From Trifolium pratense (Eukaryota > Streptophyta > Magnoliopsida > Fabales > Fabaceae), in the NCBI RefSeq assembly GCF_020283565.1, contig NC_060064.1:2812001-2876000 (forward strand): a stretch of 64,000 bases of DNA, read 5' to 3'. Both the position numbers and the translations under genes were made by a program. Below, one piece after another: positions 36,647 through 48,900 of this stretch (position 1 is the first letter of the stretch; each line of letters starts with the position of its first letter). The notes beneath the pieces are model-generated. The model had not been told where the DNA came from. It ran no database searches and was given only the letters and a program-made list of their open reading frames with translations.

Positions 36647-37220
36647 TAGGGTTGGGAATAGGTCAGGCGGCCTACAGGCGCCTTCGGCCTGGCCTGTGCA
36701 AGTCTGGCCTGGCCTGACCTGTTTATTAAAAATGACAGGTTTAGGCTTTGAAAAAAGTCTGTTTACATAAATAGGTCAGACTCATGCTTCTAAAAAAGCC
36801 TACAAAACCTGATAGGCAGGCCGACATGTTTATATTTAATTATTATTTATATAATTTTATTTTATTTTTTTTGCCAAAGAAAATATATATTATTATTTAA
36901 TCATATTTGTTATTTTATTAACTTTTAATTATTGTGCTAATCATTTTATTAGCTTTTTCTTAATGTTGAAGAAATTATAAAAGTTTAAATGTGAAATAGA
37001 CTTTTAAGGTCTGTTTAGCCTATTTAAAAATATTATATAGAGACATTTATGTAACACGGACTTTTAAATAGGCTACAAGGTCAGGCCAGACTTTAAAAAG
37101 ACTCAGGTCAGGCCAAAATAAATAACATTTGATAAGCCGTAGGCCAGGCTCGGGCCTAAAGAAAAATCGTAGGCTAGGCTCAAGCCTATCAAGACCTGAC
37201 CTGACATGTTCCCAACCCTA
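36647..37220. mobile_element. hAT MITE, 574 bp, TAGGGTTGGGAA type
   Basis: Termini TAGGGTTGGGAATAGGTCAG and the inverse of ACATGTTCCCAACCCTA form a strong inverted repeat. A perfect 8-bp target duplication ATTAGATG flanks it (36639-36646 and 37221-37228). Subterminal arrays of GGCCTGGCC/AGGCCAGG motifs at both ends are typical of transposase-binding regions of such elements. Non-autonomous. Confidence 0.9.
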
Positions 37221-38309
37221 ATTAGATGTAAACATTGAAAAGAAATAATATTATTATAGTAAAAATTAAAATGGATAATTCATTTCGGGACAACTTTTTT
37301 TACAAATGAATATGTTATTTTGGAACAAATGAGTAAATCAACAATATTTTACAAGTATTTTCATAAATCAATGTCATTTTTTTGAATAAACTAACTCATT
37401 TTACTTTTTGTTGCTGCTCATTTCGTCTCAAAATAGTACTACCATATTTTAAAAAAATTGTTCAAAAAAAAACTTATCTACGCATGTAGTTAGTACAACT
37501 CAACGAATAATATTTTAGTTTTCACACATTTTATTATAGAAATCAACATAATTTTGTTCACACATGTAATCACAAGATACTCTACCTCAATAACACATGG
37601 TCAATGTGAACAATGAAAAACCTCAACTTCAAAGAATCCAGTTATTTATTTTGTTTGCGAGAAATTATGCATAATTTATGCAACAATTACACAACTCAAG
37701 CAAGCAAGGGTTATTAGCATTTTATTATGAAAAAAAGAAGTTTACACTTTACACTCTCCTATTTCTTTTCAGATTGCATGAGAATTGTATTTTTTTTAGA
37801 GTTTAATTGTTGTGCACTATCGGTGTAAATTTTTTTTACACTTACATTCAATGACGCGTTGTCACATCATTTAATGAATGTGACACATCATGTGTTTTTA
37901 ATTACCATACATGATGTGTCGGTATATTATTGAATGCACGTGTAAAATAATTTTAATTTTTTTTTATATGTAAAAACCGGCACTCCTCATTTTTTCCGTG
38001 TTGGTGTTATATAACAACCTATTATTATTAAGGCACTAAGCTTAATTTATGGCCAGGGAAATTTGAGTAGTATATATAAAATTAAGTTTAAATTTAGGGG
38101 CGTTTATGAGATTTTGTTTGCTTAGAGATGAACTTATAATTTGGGCTATAACTAATAAGTAAGATAAAAAAAAATGAATTCTCGAAAAATATTGATTTTT
38201 TATTTAATATATAATATTCATATAAAACAATTTCTACAAATATTTCAAAATGTAAAGTAACAAATAATTGTGTTTCCATTAATATGTTCATATTTTTTTT
38301 AATACATAA

Positions 38310-38685
38310 AATGGTTAGACTACGAGCTGAGACTTATCTGCCTAGACTTTCTTTCTACCGTTGTTCCATCAATTTTAGCTCGAGGAGACGCTTTTTGGAT
38401 TCTGATGGACCGATCATTCTTGCTTCGAGATCGGAGTTAGAGTCTAGTGGCATATCTTTGGGTCGGGTTGGTGTCTTCTTTCGTGGTTTGGGGCTGAGGA
38501 GTGTCTTTCTAAGTATGAGATTAGAAGTTGACCTCCATTAGGTGGTGTTGGTTTTAGTTTTATTCATTGGTGTTCCGTATATATACGGCGCCTTTGTTTT
38601 TGCAGTTCCGTTTCTCCCGGCCTCTGTCCGTCTTGTACATAGACCGGTTATTTATAATAATATATTTTGTTGTTAAAAAAAGTAA
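38310..38685 (+). repeat. Possible LINE 3' end
   Basis: This is a locally GC-richer stretch. It ends TTATTTATAATAATATATTT-TGTTGTT and then an A-run (38673-38679), the style of plant L1 3' termini. The 85- and 61-codon frames across it are not recognisable proteins. No target duplication was identified. Confidence 0.3.
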
Positions 38686-39362
38686 TTTTTCAATAATTTT
38701 AACTTTGAAAACTTCTTTTAAAAGAAGAAGAAGCAGCATATACCTTTTATAGATTACCCTTTCAAGAATGTGAAGTAAAAAAACAATAGTTTATCGATAA
38801 CAAATACAAATTTATAATGTGACTTATTCTTATATTAGTTATTAGATAAATACCTCTAATTCTTCTAAGGGTCAGGTCTGGCCCACACTCATGTGTAGTA
38901 GAGTGTGCGACGACATCCCTCCAAATTGTGACGCCTTGTAATAATAATTGTATATTATCAATTTTCGTAAAATATCAAACATGCATCAATATATCAACAG
39001 TAGAGTGTGATGTTTTTGTGTGTAATGTATCTGGTTCAAATTTTCAAATGTGCATCAAACCCATATTTTGTTTTTAAAAAACCTAAAAATTGAAACTCAT
39101 TATATGTATCACTCATTCACAAACTCAAACACCAGAACAATTACAATCTTTACATCAAATTTAGTCTTTAACTAGGACATTTTTTTATATTTTATATACA
39201 ATAATAATTAACTTATAAGTGTTTTTATATTATTTACAATTTAAATAAAAAATATTTTTTATTATAATCCATTTTTAATATTGAAGCCGTACCTCTTAAC
39301 AATCAAAAGCAGACAAACTAGGTGATATATATCTTACCTAAAAAACGAGCAGTTGAAAATAC

Positions 39363-39672
39363 TAAGTATGTGTTTGGTTCTGCTGTGGACAGAATTGATT
39401 TTGACATAATTAAGTTTGACAGAATTGATTTTGATAGAATTGAGTTTGATAGAATTGATTTATGTTTGTATATATTCATACAAAAGTGAGTTGAACAAAA
39501 AATTTGAGTGTAAAAATCAATTTTAGAATGAGAAGCTACAATTTTTAGCTTCAAGTGGAATCAATTCTGGAGGCAGAATCAATTCTACTTTTGAGAAACC
39601 AAACAAGCCAGAATTAATTTTACGGGTCTAGAATCAATTTTGACTGCTCCAAAATTGAAACCAAACATAAGC
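39363..39672. mobile_element. Foldback MITE with AGAATTGATTTT repeats
   Basis: The ends TATGTGTTTGGTTCTG and, inversely, TTATGTTTGGTTTCAATTTT form an inverted repeat. The interior has four or more tandem variants of GACAGAATTGATTTTGA near 39390-39460 and their inverse AATCAATTCT near 39560-39590. Target duplication not fixed. It lies about 330 bp upstream of the GDSL start codon, within its likely promoter. Confidence 0.55.
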
Positions 39673-40006
39673 TAAGATCTATGATTGCCTCTAAATTCAA
39701 AAAATCTAGAATATAAATTACGATATCTATGTAATTTCTCTCGGCCGCCTCCCTCATTCTTTTCGACACTAGTTTATTCTTTTTCTTCATCCATTATTTA
39801 ATAATACGACATATTATATATTTTTAAATATCATGTGTTGATATATTATTGGAAACATGTGTAAAATAATTTTACATTTACATTGCATATAAATTATTTT
39901 TTTTAATTATTATTATTTATTATTTATATGAGTATAAAAATGACAAGTAATTAGGCAGTGGTGAAGTAGAAGCAGAAAGGTAGATTGGCAAGTCTGAACC
40001 GACACT

Positions 40007-43000
40007 ATGAGTAGCTATGGCGGTAACTCTTCTCAGATTCAAAGTGTGCCATTATTCTCATTTCTATTTCTATTTCTATGGATGCTTTCTTCTTCTTCTT
40101 CATTAGTTGTCAGTGTTGTTAATAACAATGGATGCAATAAACCAGCAGTTCTATTCGTGTTTGGTGATTCAAACTCGGACACGGGTGGACTCGTTTCTGG
40201 ACTCGGTTTTCCTGTCAATCTTCCCAATGGTCGGACTTTCTTTCACAGATCCACCGGTCGTTTGTCTGATGGACGCCTCGTCATTGACCTTCTCTGTAAG
40301 CCTTTCTTTTAGTTACTTTTCAATTATTACTCACTTTACTTTATTTATCCACATCCAAAGGTTCGAGGTAAATGGAGGGGATGGGAGGGGAGGTGAGAGA
40401 ATATTTTTAATGAAATGTGTTTGGTTCAATTTTTAGGAGGGGAGGGGAGGTGAGAGGAGGTGAGCAAAATCCTTCCAAAACTCAATTTTTGCTTTCCCCC
40501 AAATTGGGGGGATTTGGAGGGGAGGGAAGGGGAGAGAGAATGTGTTATTATAATTCTAATTATATTGACATAATTGTCCTCATCATTATTTTAAAATGCC
40601 AAAACTATCCTATTTTTTTTATGTTCCTAATCTGTTTTTCTTTTTCCAAATTTTCCAAATAATTTTGTACTAATTTTTTATGTACCAAAAGTCCAAAACT
40701 ATCCTCCTGTCTACATATAATTATTTTGCTCCGTTGCAATGCAATGTAATGTTTTTTTTTTGGTAGAAATGCAATGTAATGTATTACTGTATAAATATAA
40801 TCATATAACACATTTGAAAAAATTTATACACATTTTCTTTACGTGTACTGTACAAATTTTTTATATAATCTTATTTTGCTTTTTGCTTTTTTTTTCTCTC
40901 TTTCTTGTTCATTTTATTTAACGTTATAATTGTTTTGTTAGGTTGAGCTACATAATAATTTTTTTGATAATTGAATTACATAATAATTTAAATTTTTGTG
41001 TAGAGTTTAATTTTATAGATAAAAAAATAGATGATTTGATTCGTGGAGTTTTCGACTCTCGAGTTTTTATATTTAATTATTTTTAATTCGGGTAATTTTA
41101 AAATTAAGATAACCCTTATATGATTATAAGGATAAAAAAGTAATTTAGTTTCATCATCCCTCCCCTCCCCCCGTGAACCAAACATATTTGTAATTAAAAT
41201 TCCTCCCCTCCCTCTTTTGAACCAAACATATAAATAATTAAAAGATCTCCCCTCCCCTTCCCTCCCCTTCCCTCCCCTCCCCTTCATTAAAATCCCTCCC
41301 CTCCCCTCTCATTTTTTGAACCAAACAGACCCTAAGTTAAAGATGTTTCAACATTGATTACAGTACTTACTAGTAATAATAATGCAGATTAAGATTAGTT
41401 TGGTTAATTAATTAATAAATCCAATACGGTGTCGTTTGCATCTTGACTGTACCACGTGACCTTTGATTTCCCCTTGATTTAAATGGGAGCCTGAGTTGGC
41501 GGGGCCCGTATTTTTTCGGATTTTTCGATTCTTCCATTATGGACCGATATCACTCGGTTTCTGTTTCTGTTCAATACAAATGGCCCATTTTTAAATTAAT
41601 TTTCACAGTTCTATTTTTTTATAAGAAATTATTTTGTGTTGAATGGTTATTCATGAATCATGGGTAAATTATTTTGGTGTACTCAACTTATATGCTTGTG
41701 AGCAAAATTCAATGTTATTTCATATTTTCATATTAATTTATATTTAAAAAATTTATATATTAAATGAATTTTGTTAGCGTTACCCAACAATGTAAGTTCG
41801 TAACTAATGAGTTTGGATTTATTCATTAATTATCTACTAAACATTCGCATATTTAAATTGTGTTGACCATTTTAAACCCGAAGGTGTAGCCCAGTGGTAA
41901 AAAAGTTGGGACATTAAAATAGTTTGGAGTTTAAGGAGGTCCAAAGTTCGATAACATACTAACAGCTAACATTTGTTTATAAAAAAAATTGTCTAAATTT
42001 GATAGGTTTTCTACAAAAAAAAATTGTCTAAATTTGAAAGATACGGATCATTACTAATGTGAGATGAGATAAGATGAGATGTCAATCAGTCCACTCTAAT
42101 TTGCATTCTCAATGCTTATAATATTTATATTAAGGAAAATGACAAAATCAATGCCAAGAAAAAAAATGCTCCGTAGTATACTGACCGAGTCTAAAATTTA
42201 GTGATGATTTTCTTTGACAATCATGGAAGCACTTTTGAACTTTGCAAAATCAATAGTAGTAACTTTCTTTTGGATTATGTCTAGTCGAGAATTTTAACTT
42301 CAATTATTACAGGTATACTTGTGGGTTTATGAAGAAATAAATTTTTATTTTACAACAATTTTTGTATTAAGCCTAAGCGTCAAAAAAAAAAAAAATAGTA
42401 AGCCTATGTTTGGCATGACACTATAAGGTGGAATGAAATGAGATAACATCCAATTTTTTGAAAATAATTTTCCACTCACTAAAACCCACTTGGGTTGGTC
42501 CGGTTGTATTGGCTTGGGACCTGGGAGTATGCTCCTCCTTAAGATCTCAAGTTTGATTCTCTCTTGTGCCAATTTGGGTGGACTAATTTAGCTTCTTTAA
42601 AAAAAAAAATTCCACTCACTAATGGATGTACTAAAAACTTACAGCTAGTAAAAATTGAGTGATAGGAAATTGAGAATTGAGATGCAAGTTCATGCTTTAT
42701 ATCCAATATTAGTAGTAATCTTCAATTTTCTTCAAACCTTTGGCAGGCCAAAGTTTGAATACAAGATTTTTGACCCCATACTTGGACTCCATGTCTGGAT
42801 CCACATTCACAAATGGTGCAAACTTTGCAGTGGTAGGATCCTCTACCCTTCCAAAATATGTTCCTTTCTCTTTAAATATTCAGGTGATGCAGTTCCAGCA
42901 TTTCAAAGCTCGTAGCCTCGAACTTGCTACCACAGGTAGATAGATTTTGTTCGCTATCTTATTTCCTTCACTTGGAAAAACTATTGTAACTGTCCTTATA

Positions 43001-44194
43001 GCCCTTGTTTGAAATATTTGATTACTACATTTATTTTCCTCTTAGTATGCATGATCTTAATTTGAATCCAATAATGAACCTGTTGCAATGCAAACTTATA
43101 GGTGCAAAAAATGCGATCAACGACGCAGGCTTCCGGGATGCACTCTACTTGATTGACATTGGGCAAAATGACCTTGCTGATTCATTTACCAAGGGTCTAT
43201 CATATGTGCAAGTCACCAAGAGGATCCCAACAGTTATCATTGAAATTGAGAATGCTGTTAAGGTCAGTCTAGTGTTCTTTCAAACTGTTGAGTAACTTGC
43301 TCATCACCTTTATGCGGCTATTTTTTTGTTTCGTAACGGTGAAATATAGAACTGATCCACTTCTATATCTGTATGCAGAGTCTGTATAATGAAGGTGGCA
43401 GGAAATTTTGGATACACAATACTGGGCCCTTTGGCTGTCTTCCTAAATTAATCGTACTGTCTCAGAAGAAAGATCTCGATTCATTTGGATGTCTTTCTAG
43501 TTACAATTCTGCTGCAAAATTGTTTAACGAAGCGCTGTATCATTCAAGTCAGAAACTAAGAACTGAATTGAAGGATGCTACCATAGTCTATGTTGATATT
43601 TATGCCATTAAGAATGACCTCATCACAAATGCCACCAAATATGGTAAACCATGCATTCACTTTCATCTCATTAAGCATCGATTATTAATGGACTCACGGT
43701 TATGATGCTAATTTTAATCAAGTTTTCCTCACTTTCAATCTGTAAATTATGATGGCATAATTGATAGATTTAGATAACTTATATTGAGTTATCTGGAAAG
43801 TAGTCCAACAGCACACACTTGTTGAAGCAAACACGTAAAAATGCTTGTGAATATTTTCTCGCTTCACATGAATCAAGTTATTGCATGTTCCACTGAAAAA
43901 CATTGTTGAGTGTTATTATTATCATGATTGTGATGTAGTTTGTTAATGCATTATCAATTAGGTTTCTCAAATCCATTGAGTGTATGCTGCGGCTATGGAG
44001 GTCCTCCTTATAATTTTGATGTAAGAGTGACATGCGGTCAACCTGGTTATCAAGTTTGTGATGAAGGATCTAAGCATGTGAGTTGGGATGGAATCCATTA
44101 TACAGAGGCTGCAAATACATGGATAGCTTCTAAGATACTTTCAACGGCTTATTCCACACCACGGATACCTTTTGGTTTTTTCTGCCGCAACTGA
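40007..44194 (+). CDS. GDSL esterase/lipase (SGNH hydrolase), secreted
   Basis: Five exons: 40007-40295, 42747-42935, 43102-43262, 43379-43643, 43962-44194. The frame closes to 378 residues. The N-terminus (PLFSFLFLFLWML then Ser-rich) is a signal peptide, so secretion to the apoplast is expected. Block I is FVFGDSNSDTG with the catalytic Ser at about residue 55. Block III is DIGQNDLAD with the oxyanion Asn. Block V is SWDGIHYTEAAN with the catalytic Asp and His. PFGCLPK and CCGYGGPPYNF are further family blocks. Plant GDSL enzymes hydrolyse esters of lipids or polysaccharides; the substrate here is unknown. Intron 1 (2.45 kb) carries a G-rich foldback element (40360-41333) and a SINE (42483-42609). 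The neighbourhood suggests At1g09390 as counterpart. I saw no coding defect. Confidence 0.95.
40360..41333. mobile_element. Foldback element with G-rich and C-rich arms in GDSL intron 1
   Basis: The left part (40371-40530) is a repeated GGAGGGGAGGGGAGGTGAG-type purine tract with TGTTTGGTTCAATTTTTAGG. The right part (41155-41333) is the complementary CCCCTCCC tract ending TTTTTTGAACCAAACAGACCCT. GTTTGGTTCAA and TTGAACCAAAC occur in both halves in inverse order. The AT-rich centre has no coding potential. Outer boundaries are approximate because the left terminus is not clear. Confidence 0.6.
42483..42609 (+). mobile_element. tRNA-derived SINE, copy 2
   Basis: It reads ACCCACTTGGGTTGGTCCGG (box A region), CTCAAGTTTGATTCTC (box B region), and TGCCAATTTGGGTGGACTAA, and ends in a run of 11 A. 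A 13-bp target duplication TTCCACTCACTAA flanks it (42470-42482 and 42610-42622). It lies in GDSL intron 1, in the sense orientation, about 140 bp upstream of exon 2. Confidence 0.88.
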
Positions 44195-45534
44195 TATCTT
44201 ATGGTGATCAAATTATGCACATTACAACGGTGCAAAACAGTGAACCTCCGGTTAGTTCATTTGTTGTTGTATTACTATCTCTGTACTTCTCCAAGGATAG
44301 GTTTTTGGTCATACTCACACTGAAGCTCTAAGAAATCAAGGGACATGCAATTTGAAGCCTTATCACAGTGTCTTTGTTATCTGTCAAAGGAGAGTGTTTG
44401 ATGTTGTATTATGTATAAACAATGGTTGAGAAAAATTTATGCATTTTCCTCAATGCCAGTATTATTATGAACAATATATGAAAGCAATAATTTACTGATC
44501 AAGTAACATAAAACCATGTAGCAAAAGTCATTTACCATTTTTTATTACTCTATAGCACTTTTTTCTGTAAAAAAAAAAGCACATTTGCTAACCTCAATTA
44601 TTATTTTCCCTCAAGATTGTAATGGCTAAATCCTCTACAGATAACAGATAATAGGGACTGAACCTCAATTATTATTTTTAGTAGACCAATCTGCAGACAT
44701 AGTAAATTTCACTGTCATATGGTTGTAGAAGAGTTTCCATTAAATCCTTACCTTTGGTATTGACTATTGTTTCTTCTGGAACCATTATTTGACCAGATTT
44801 TCAGTGGTTAATGACTTAATGGGGTATGCAATGTGCACATAAAAATTCCCTCTCTGAGTGGATGTCAATTTAATGGTAGTAGGTGGTACTAAAAATGAAA
44901 TGACAATATTTTAATTCATAGTACTAAACACATGTTCTTAATTCTATATAGCAACTTATAGTTTATAGGTTTTAAAATAATTCATTAAAATAATACTTGC
45001 AAATATATGTTGTCAACATTACAAACTTAATTAATAGGATTTGAACCTTCCCAACTAACATAACCATGTCGTAATATGAAAAAAAATTAATAAATAATTC
45101 TGTAAACAATGGTCAGTAATTTTTGTTACAGTTACCTTTGTAATATATTTTTCTCTCACGACATTATAAAAATTAATATAAGAGAGAATTGATCAAATCA
45201 AGATTAATAAGCTGCAACCACAATATAATAAGAAGCTTGAAAATTGAGCAATGAAAATTGCCAAACATGAGCAAAATGGCCAAACATGAGCAATGAAAAT
45301 TGAAACTAACAACATGGGATGACTAAGTCAATAAATATAAGGTCAACAAATTATCATGGACAAAGCCGACCTATAAAGTACTGACATAGACACGAACACT
45401 ATAGTGTCATATGCCATATCGATATTGATAATAATGATAATTAAAAATAATTACACGTGTCAGGCATCAGACACAACTTAAATCTAAAGTGTCGATGCTA
45501 CATAGAAGTCAATCCATCATATGGAATGGTATTA
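44195..45534. other. 3' flanks of the convergent GDSL and NIMIN genes
   Basis: The GDSL and NIMIN-type genes converge here. The first 250 bp is likely GDSL 3' UTR. Otherwise AT-rich with no recognised gene, RNA or mobile element. Confidence 0.55.
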
Positions 45535-45939
45535 TTACAAAGAAAGATTTAAGTCTAAGCGATTATCACTGATTTTCTCTTTGTCTTCAATTTGGTCCGC
45601 TGGTGCCTCTACTGTAGTGGTTGCAGCTACTTCTTGAACACATTCTTTCTCAATTATCATAACCTCTTTTTCTTTCTCTGAAGAAGGACCAGCTACAGCA
45701 TCATGAGTAAATGAAACAGAAACATTACTCTTTCCTAATTCATCACAACCAATGAAATCTTCTAGTTGAAAAGTTGGATTCCAAATACTCTTTTCTTTTT
45801 TTCCCTCATCCACTTTCTTATCTGGTTTAGAGAGTAGATCTCTTGTGTTCTTTATCAAGGCAAAGAACTTCTCCATTTTCTCCTCATCATTTTCTTCTTC
45901 CTCTTCTAATAATTTTCTCTTCCTTCTTTCTCCTTCCAT
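45535..45939 (-). CDS. NIMIN-type NPR1-interacting repressor protein
   Basis: A single-exon frame of 134 residues from the ATG at 45939. An upstream in-frame ATG at 45966 would add nine residues (MLIHQLRKS), but family members begin ME-G-RRKRK, so I prefer the inner start. Features: a basic patch RRKRK (residues 5-9), an acidic run (11-20), the helix MEKFFALIKNTRDL (22-35) resembling the NPR1-binding motif of NIMIN proteins, WNPTFQLEDF (53-62), and a C-terminal EAR repression motif LDLNLSL. Known family role: small nuclear proteins that bind NPR1 and dampen salicylate-induced defence genes; the EAR motif recruits TOPLESS-type corepressors. The position between a GDSL gene and a G6PD4-like gene matches Arabidopsis NIMIN-3 (At1g09415). 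Confidence 0.85.
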   Translation of the reverse strand: MEGERRKRKLLEEEEENDEEKMEKFFALIKNTRDLLSKPDKKVDEGKKEKSIWNPTFQLEDFIGCDELGKSNVSVSFTHDAVAGPSSEKEKEVMIIEKECVQEVAATTTVEAPADQIEDKEKISDNRLDLNLSL

Positions 45940-45966
45940 GCTCTTTCTCAATTGATGTATCAACAC

Positions 45967-48900
45967 ACCAGCTAGACAATTAATATATGACTGTGTATAT
46001 TTTGTACTAATATTTATATCTGCCGTGTAGAAGAAAACAAGAATAATATCGAGAAGACTATTTGTAATTGTCTATGGAGCTAGCTAGGTAGTTGTTCATA
46101 TATATTATAGTTTTTTTTCGCAAGAGAATATTTAAAAATATAAAACTAGAGAATATAATATAATTTAGGCAAAGATCTTTAAGTTTCGTATTTGTAAGAA
46201 TGAACACTGGTACACATCTCATTTAAACATGTACTGGTATATTGTTGAGGTGAACAGTTTTAATAGATACACAAATAGTATTTACTATAAAAAAAATTAA
46301 TAAACATTATATGTGAACTTATCACAATTGTCCATCTCAGCAAGTATACTGGTACATATTTAAATAAATGTGTACTGAAGAATTTACACATTTATAATTC
46401 TTACTTGTTGCCCAGTTACTTTTTTAATTAACCTACTTTATCTTGTTGCACCGTGATCGTTAACATTGATGAAAAATGCACGTATGTTGGAGGATATTAA
46501 CCGAAAGGGTAACGAACACATTTTTGTAATAGAGGATAAATAGAAGAGTAACGGTGCAATAAATTAAAAATTTAAAGGACTTATTTGTTATTAAAAAATT
46601 AAAATGACCTAACAATTACAAACGGGAAACTTTTTAGGTTACCATGATATTAGTACAAAGTTTTCACTGCCGTTAGGTATGACTAATTTCCGTCGGAGAA
46701 CCTGTGGAGCACACAAGGTGAGTTCTCCTCTTCAAATCGAATTTTCTCCACAGCATGAATGAAAAATCGTACCCCTAACAACATGCTTAAAGGAAAGGTT
46801 TAATTAATCTATTAGTCCTTTAAAGATATTTTAGGTTTCACAATGGTCCCTTAAAGAAAAAAAGGCTCAGATTGGTCCCTTAAAGAAAAAAAAGTCCGAA
46901 TTGGTCCCTTAAAGACATATATGTTTGTCATATTGGTCATTTCCGTTAAATTTTAACTCCAAATATAACAAAAAAATTCAATGGTTAAAATTTTAAAAAT
47001 TAATAAGGTTTTTGGTAGACCACTTACACTTAATGACATCCACAATTCAGTCAATTAAAACTAACGTTTTTTGTAAAAAATTGACAGAAAGGACCAATTG
47101 TGAAACAAATGTGTCTTTAAGGGACCAATCCGGACCTTTTTTTCTTTAAGAGACCATTGTAAAACTTAAAATGTCTTTAAGGGACCAAAAGACTAATTAA
47201 GCATAAAGAAAATAACTTTTAAAAAATTATTGTGGGTCGCCGTGATTATGACAAATATGTCCTTATACCAAAAGTGTGTTATATTGATCGATAACCGGCT
47301 TGAATTGAGCCATGTCAATAAATGAACAATGACATTGTCGATTTAGTGAACCAAAACCATATTGACTCTCAAACAGAGGTGAGGTCAATACCGCGTTTGA
47401 GTAGAGATTATTATAGTGATAAATATGCCCCGGGAGGATGAAAAATACTCTAATGAAAGAGAGGGTAGAATGGTAAGTTGGTAAAGAAAATAATTTGTTT
47501 GAGATGAGAAGATTTATAAGCATAATAAGGAATCATCTTTCGTCATCTCCATTACGTAATATTTCCACCTTTATCATGTGTAATACAAATACAACTTCAC
47601 AAATTTTCTATTTGCAGCATCTTGCGGGTAAATGGTTCCACTCAATAGGATACTTTTTAGGTATAGTTGTAGGTCACCATACCATATAGATGGACCCATA
47701 AGAACCAATTATCAAAGAAAATTTAATACTTAATGAATCATTAGTGTCTCAACCCAAGCAAACACTATATCATTATCAGATTGAAATCTTTGCTGAAATC
47801 CGCGTTACAACATGTATGACAAACAAGATATTTAATCAATTATTTATATGCTACCAACTTGTGTTTAAGAAACAAAAAAGAAAGCAAAGAATAGTTTTTC
47901 ATTGATTAATTTATTATTACATTAGTAGACCAATTTCAAGTCTGTGCGACCAAACAAAGGCAATGACTACACTGATTTGAATGGGTTGGTTGGTCATATA
48001 TGACTTGGCTAAATACTGTAGTTAATTAAAAGTGGCCACAATAATGATAATAATAATCACCGCCATTAATGGTAATCATGGTGAAGAAATAATGGCCACA
48101 ATAGTGTACTTTTCATCAGAGCTGTGCAAGCACGTGATGTAAGTATGGGGTGATAATGCAACGAGCCAACGACAACTCATGATGCTGATAGATGTGGTCC
48201 TACGTACAGTGGAATAAAGGGATTGAAATTGAACTACTCCTTTGAGTTAGAACTACGCCACTTTACATTCTTGCTTAATATGCAGTATTATTTTGGTTAA
48301 TCTCTTTGAGAAGTTACCGTTCATTTGAATGATATACTTGATTTATCTTGCATGATAAGTAACATGAACCTACTCACCACGCAAACAAGAGAGTAGAAAA
48401 AAATCTCCTAGTAGATTAGTGTATGCTTGATACAGAAGGAAAGATCAACCACATTTCAGAAAACCATCTTTGTCATACAGAAAATAAAGCTTAGCTAATT
48501 CTAGGATACGTAATCATATAACTAATCGGAGTAAGGATTTCAATCCTTAACTGTATGTTTGAATGTGCGGCACATTTGTGAAAACCACGGCAACCCAAAA
48601 TCTGTTTTGTAGCCTTTGAAAATCACGGCAACTTGTCTCAGGAAACCCATAGATGCGTGGTGGACTAGTGGCGGCAAAATGAAATTGATCCAAACAGACA
48701 CTATATGTATCTTATTTTTAACCTTCTAATAAAAGAAAAATGTAACACAAGGTAAAATGCCTTTAACAGCTATGAAAGTTGATCCTTCAAACGTCCCATA
48801 TTTGCAACTCTTCTAAAAGAAGAGAATATGATTTGTTTAGCCTTTATCGCTTTGTTTTCTATTTTTACTTAGTTTATTTTCTTCCGTTCTCCAACCAAAA

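Larger units (their letters stand above)
31534..40006. other. Intergenic region between WAT1-related copy C and the GDSL gene
   Basis: The first 1.4 kb is the copy C promoter region; 32810-32970 is partly repeated upstream of copy A. Beyond it no gene was recognised. Identified elements are two hAT elements, an Emigrant-like MITE, a possible LINE 3' end and a foldback MITE, each listed separately. An Arg/Ser/Pro-codon-like tract near 33660-33820 (CGGTTC/ACCGATT motifs) is probably another repeat. The remainder is AT-rich and unassigned. Confidence 0.55.

Noticed and set aside
41881..41960. tRNA-like GTAGCCCAGTGGTAAAAAAG...CAAAGTTCGATAAC
   Set aside because: Boxes A and B are recognisable, but no cloverleaf stems form and no target duplication or A-tail was found. 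At most an old SINE relic.
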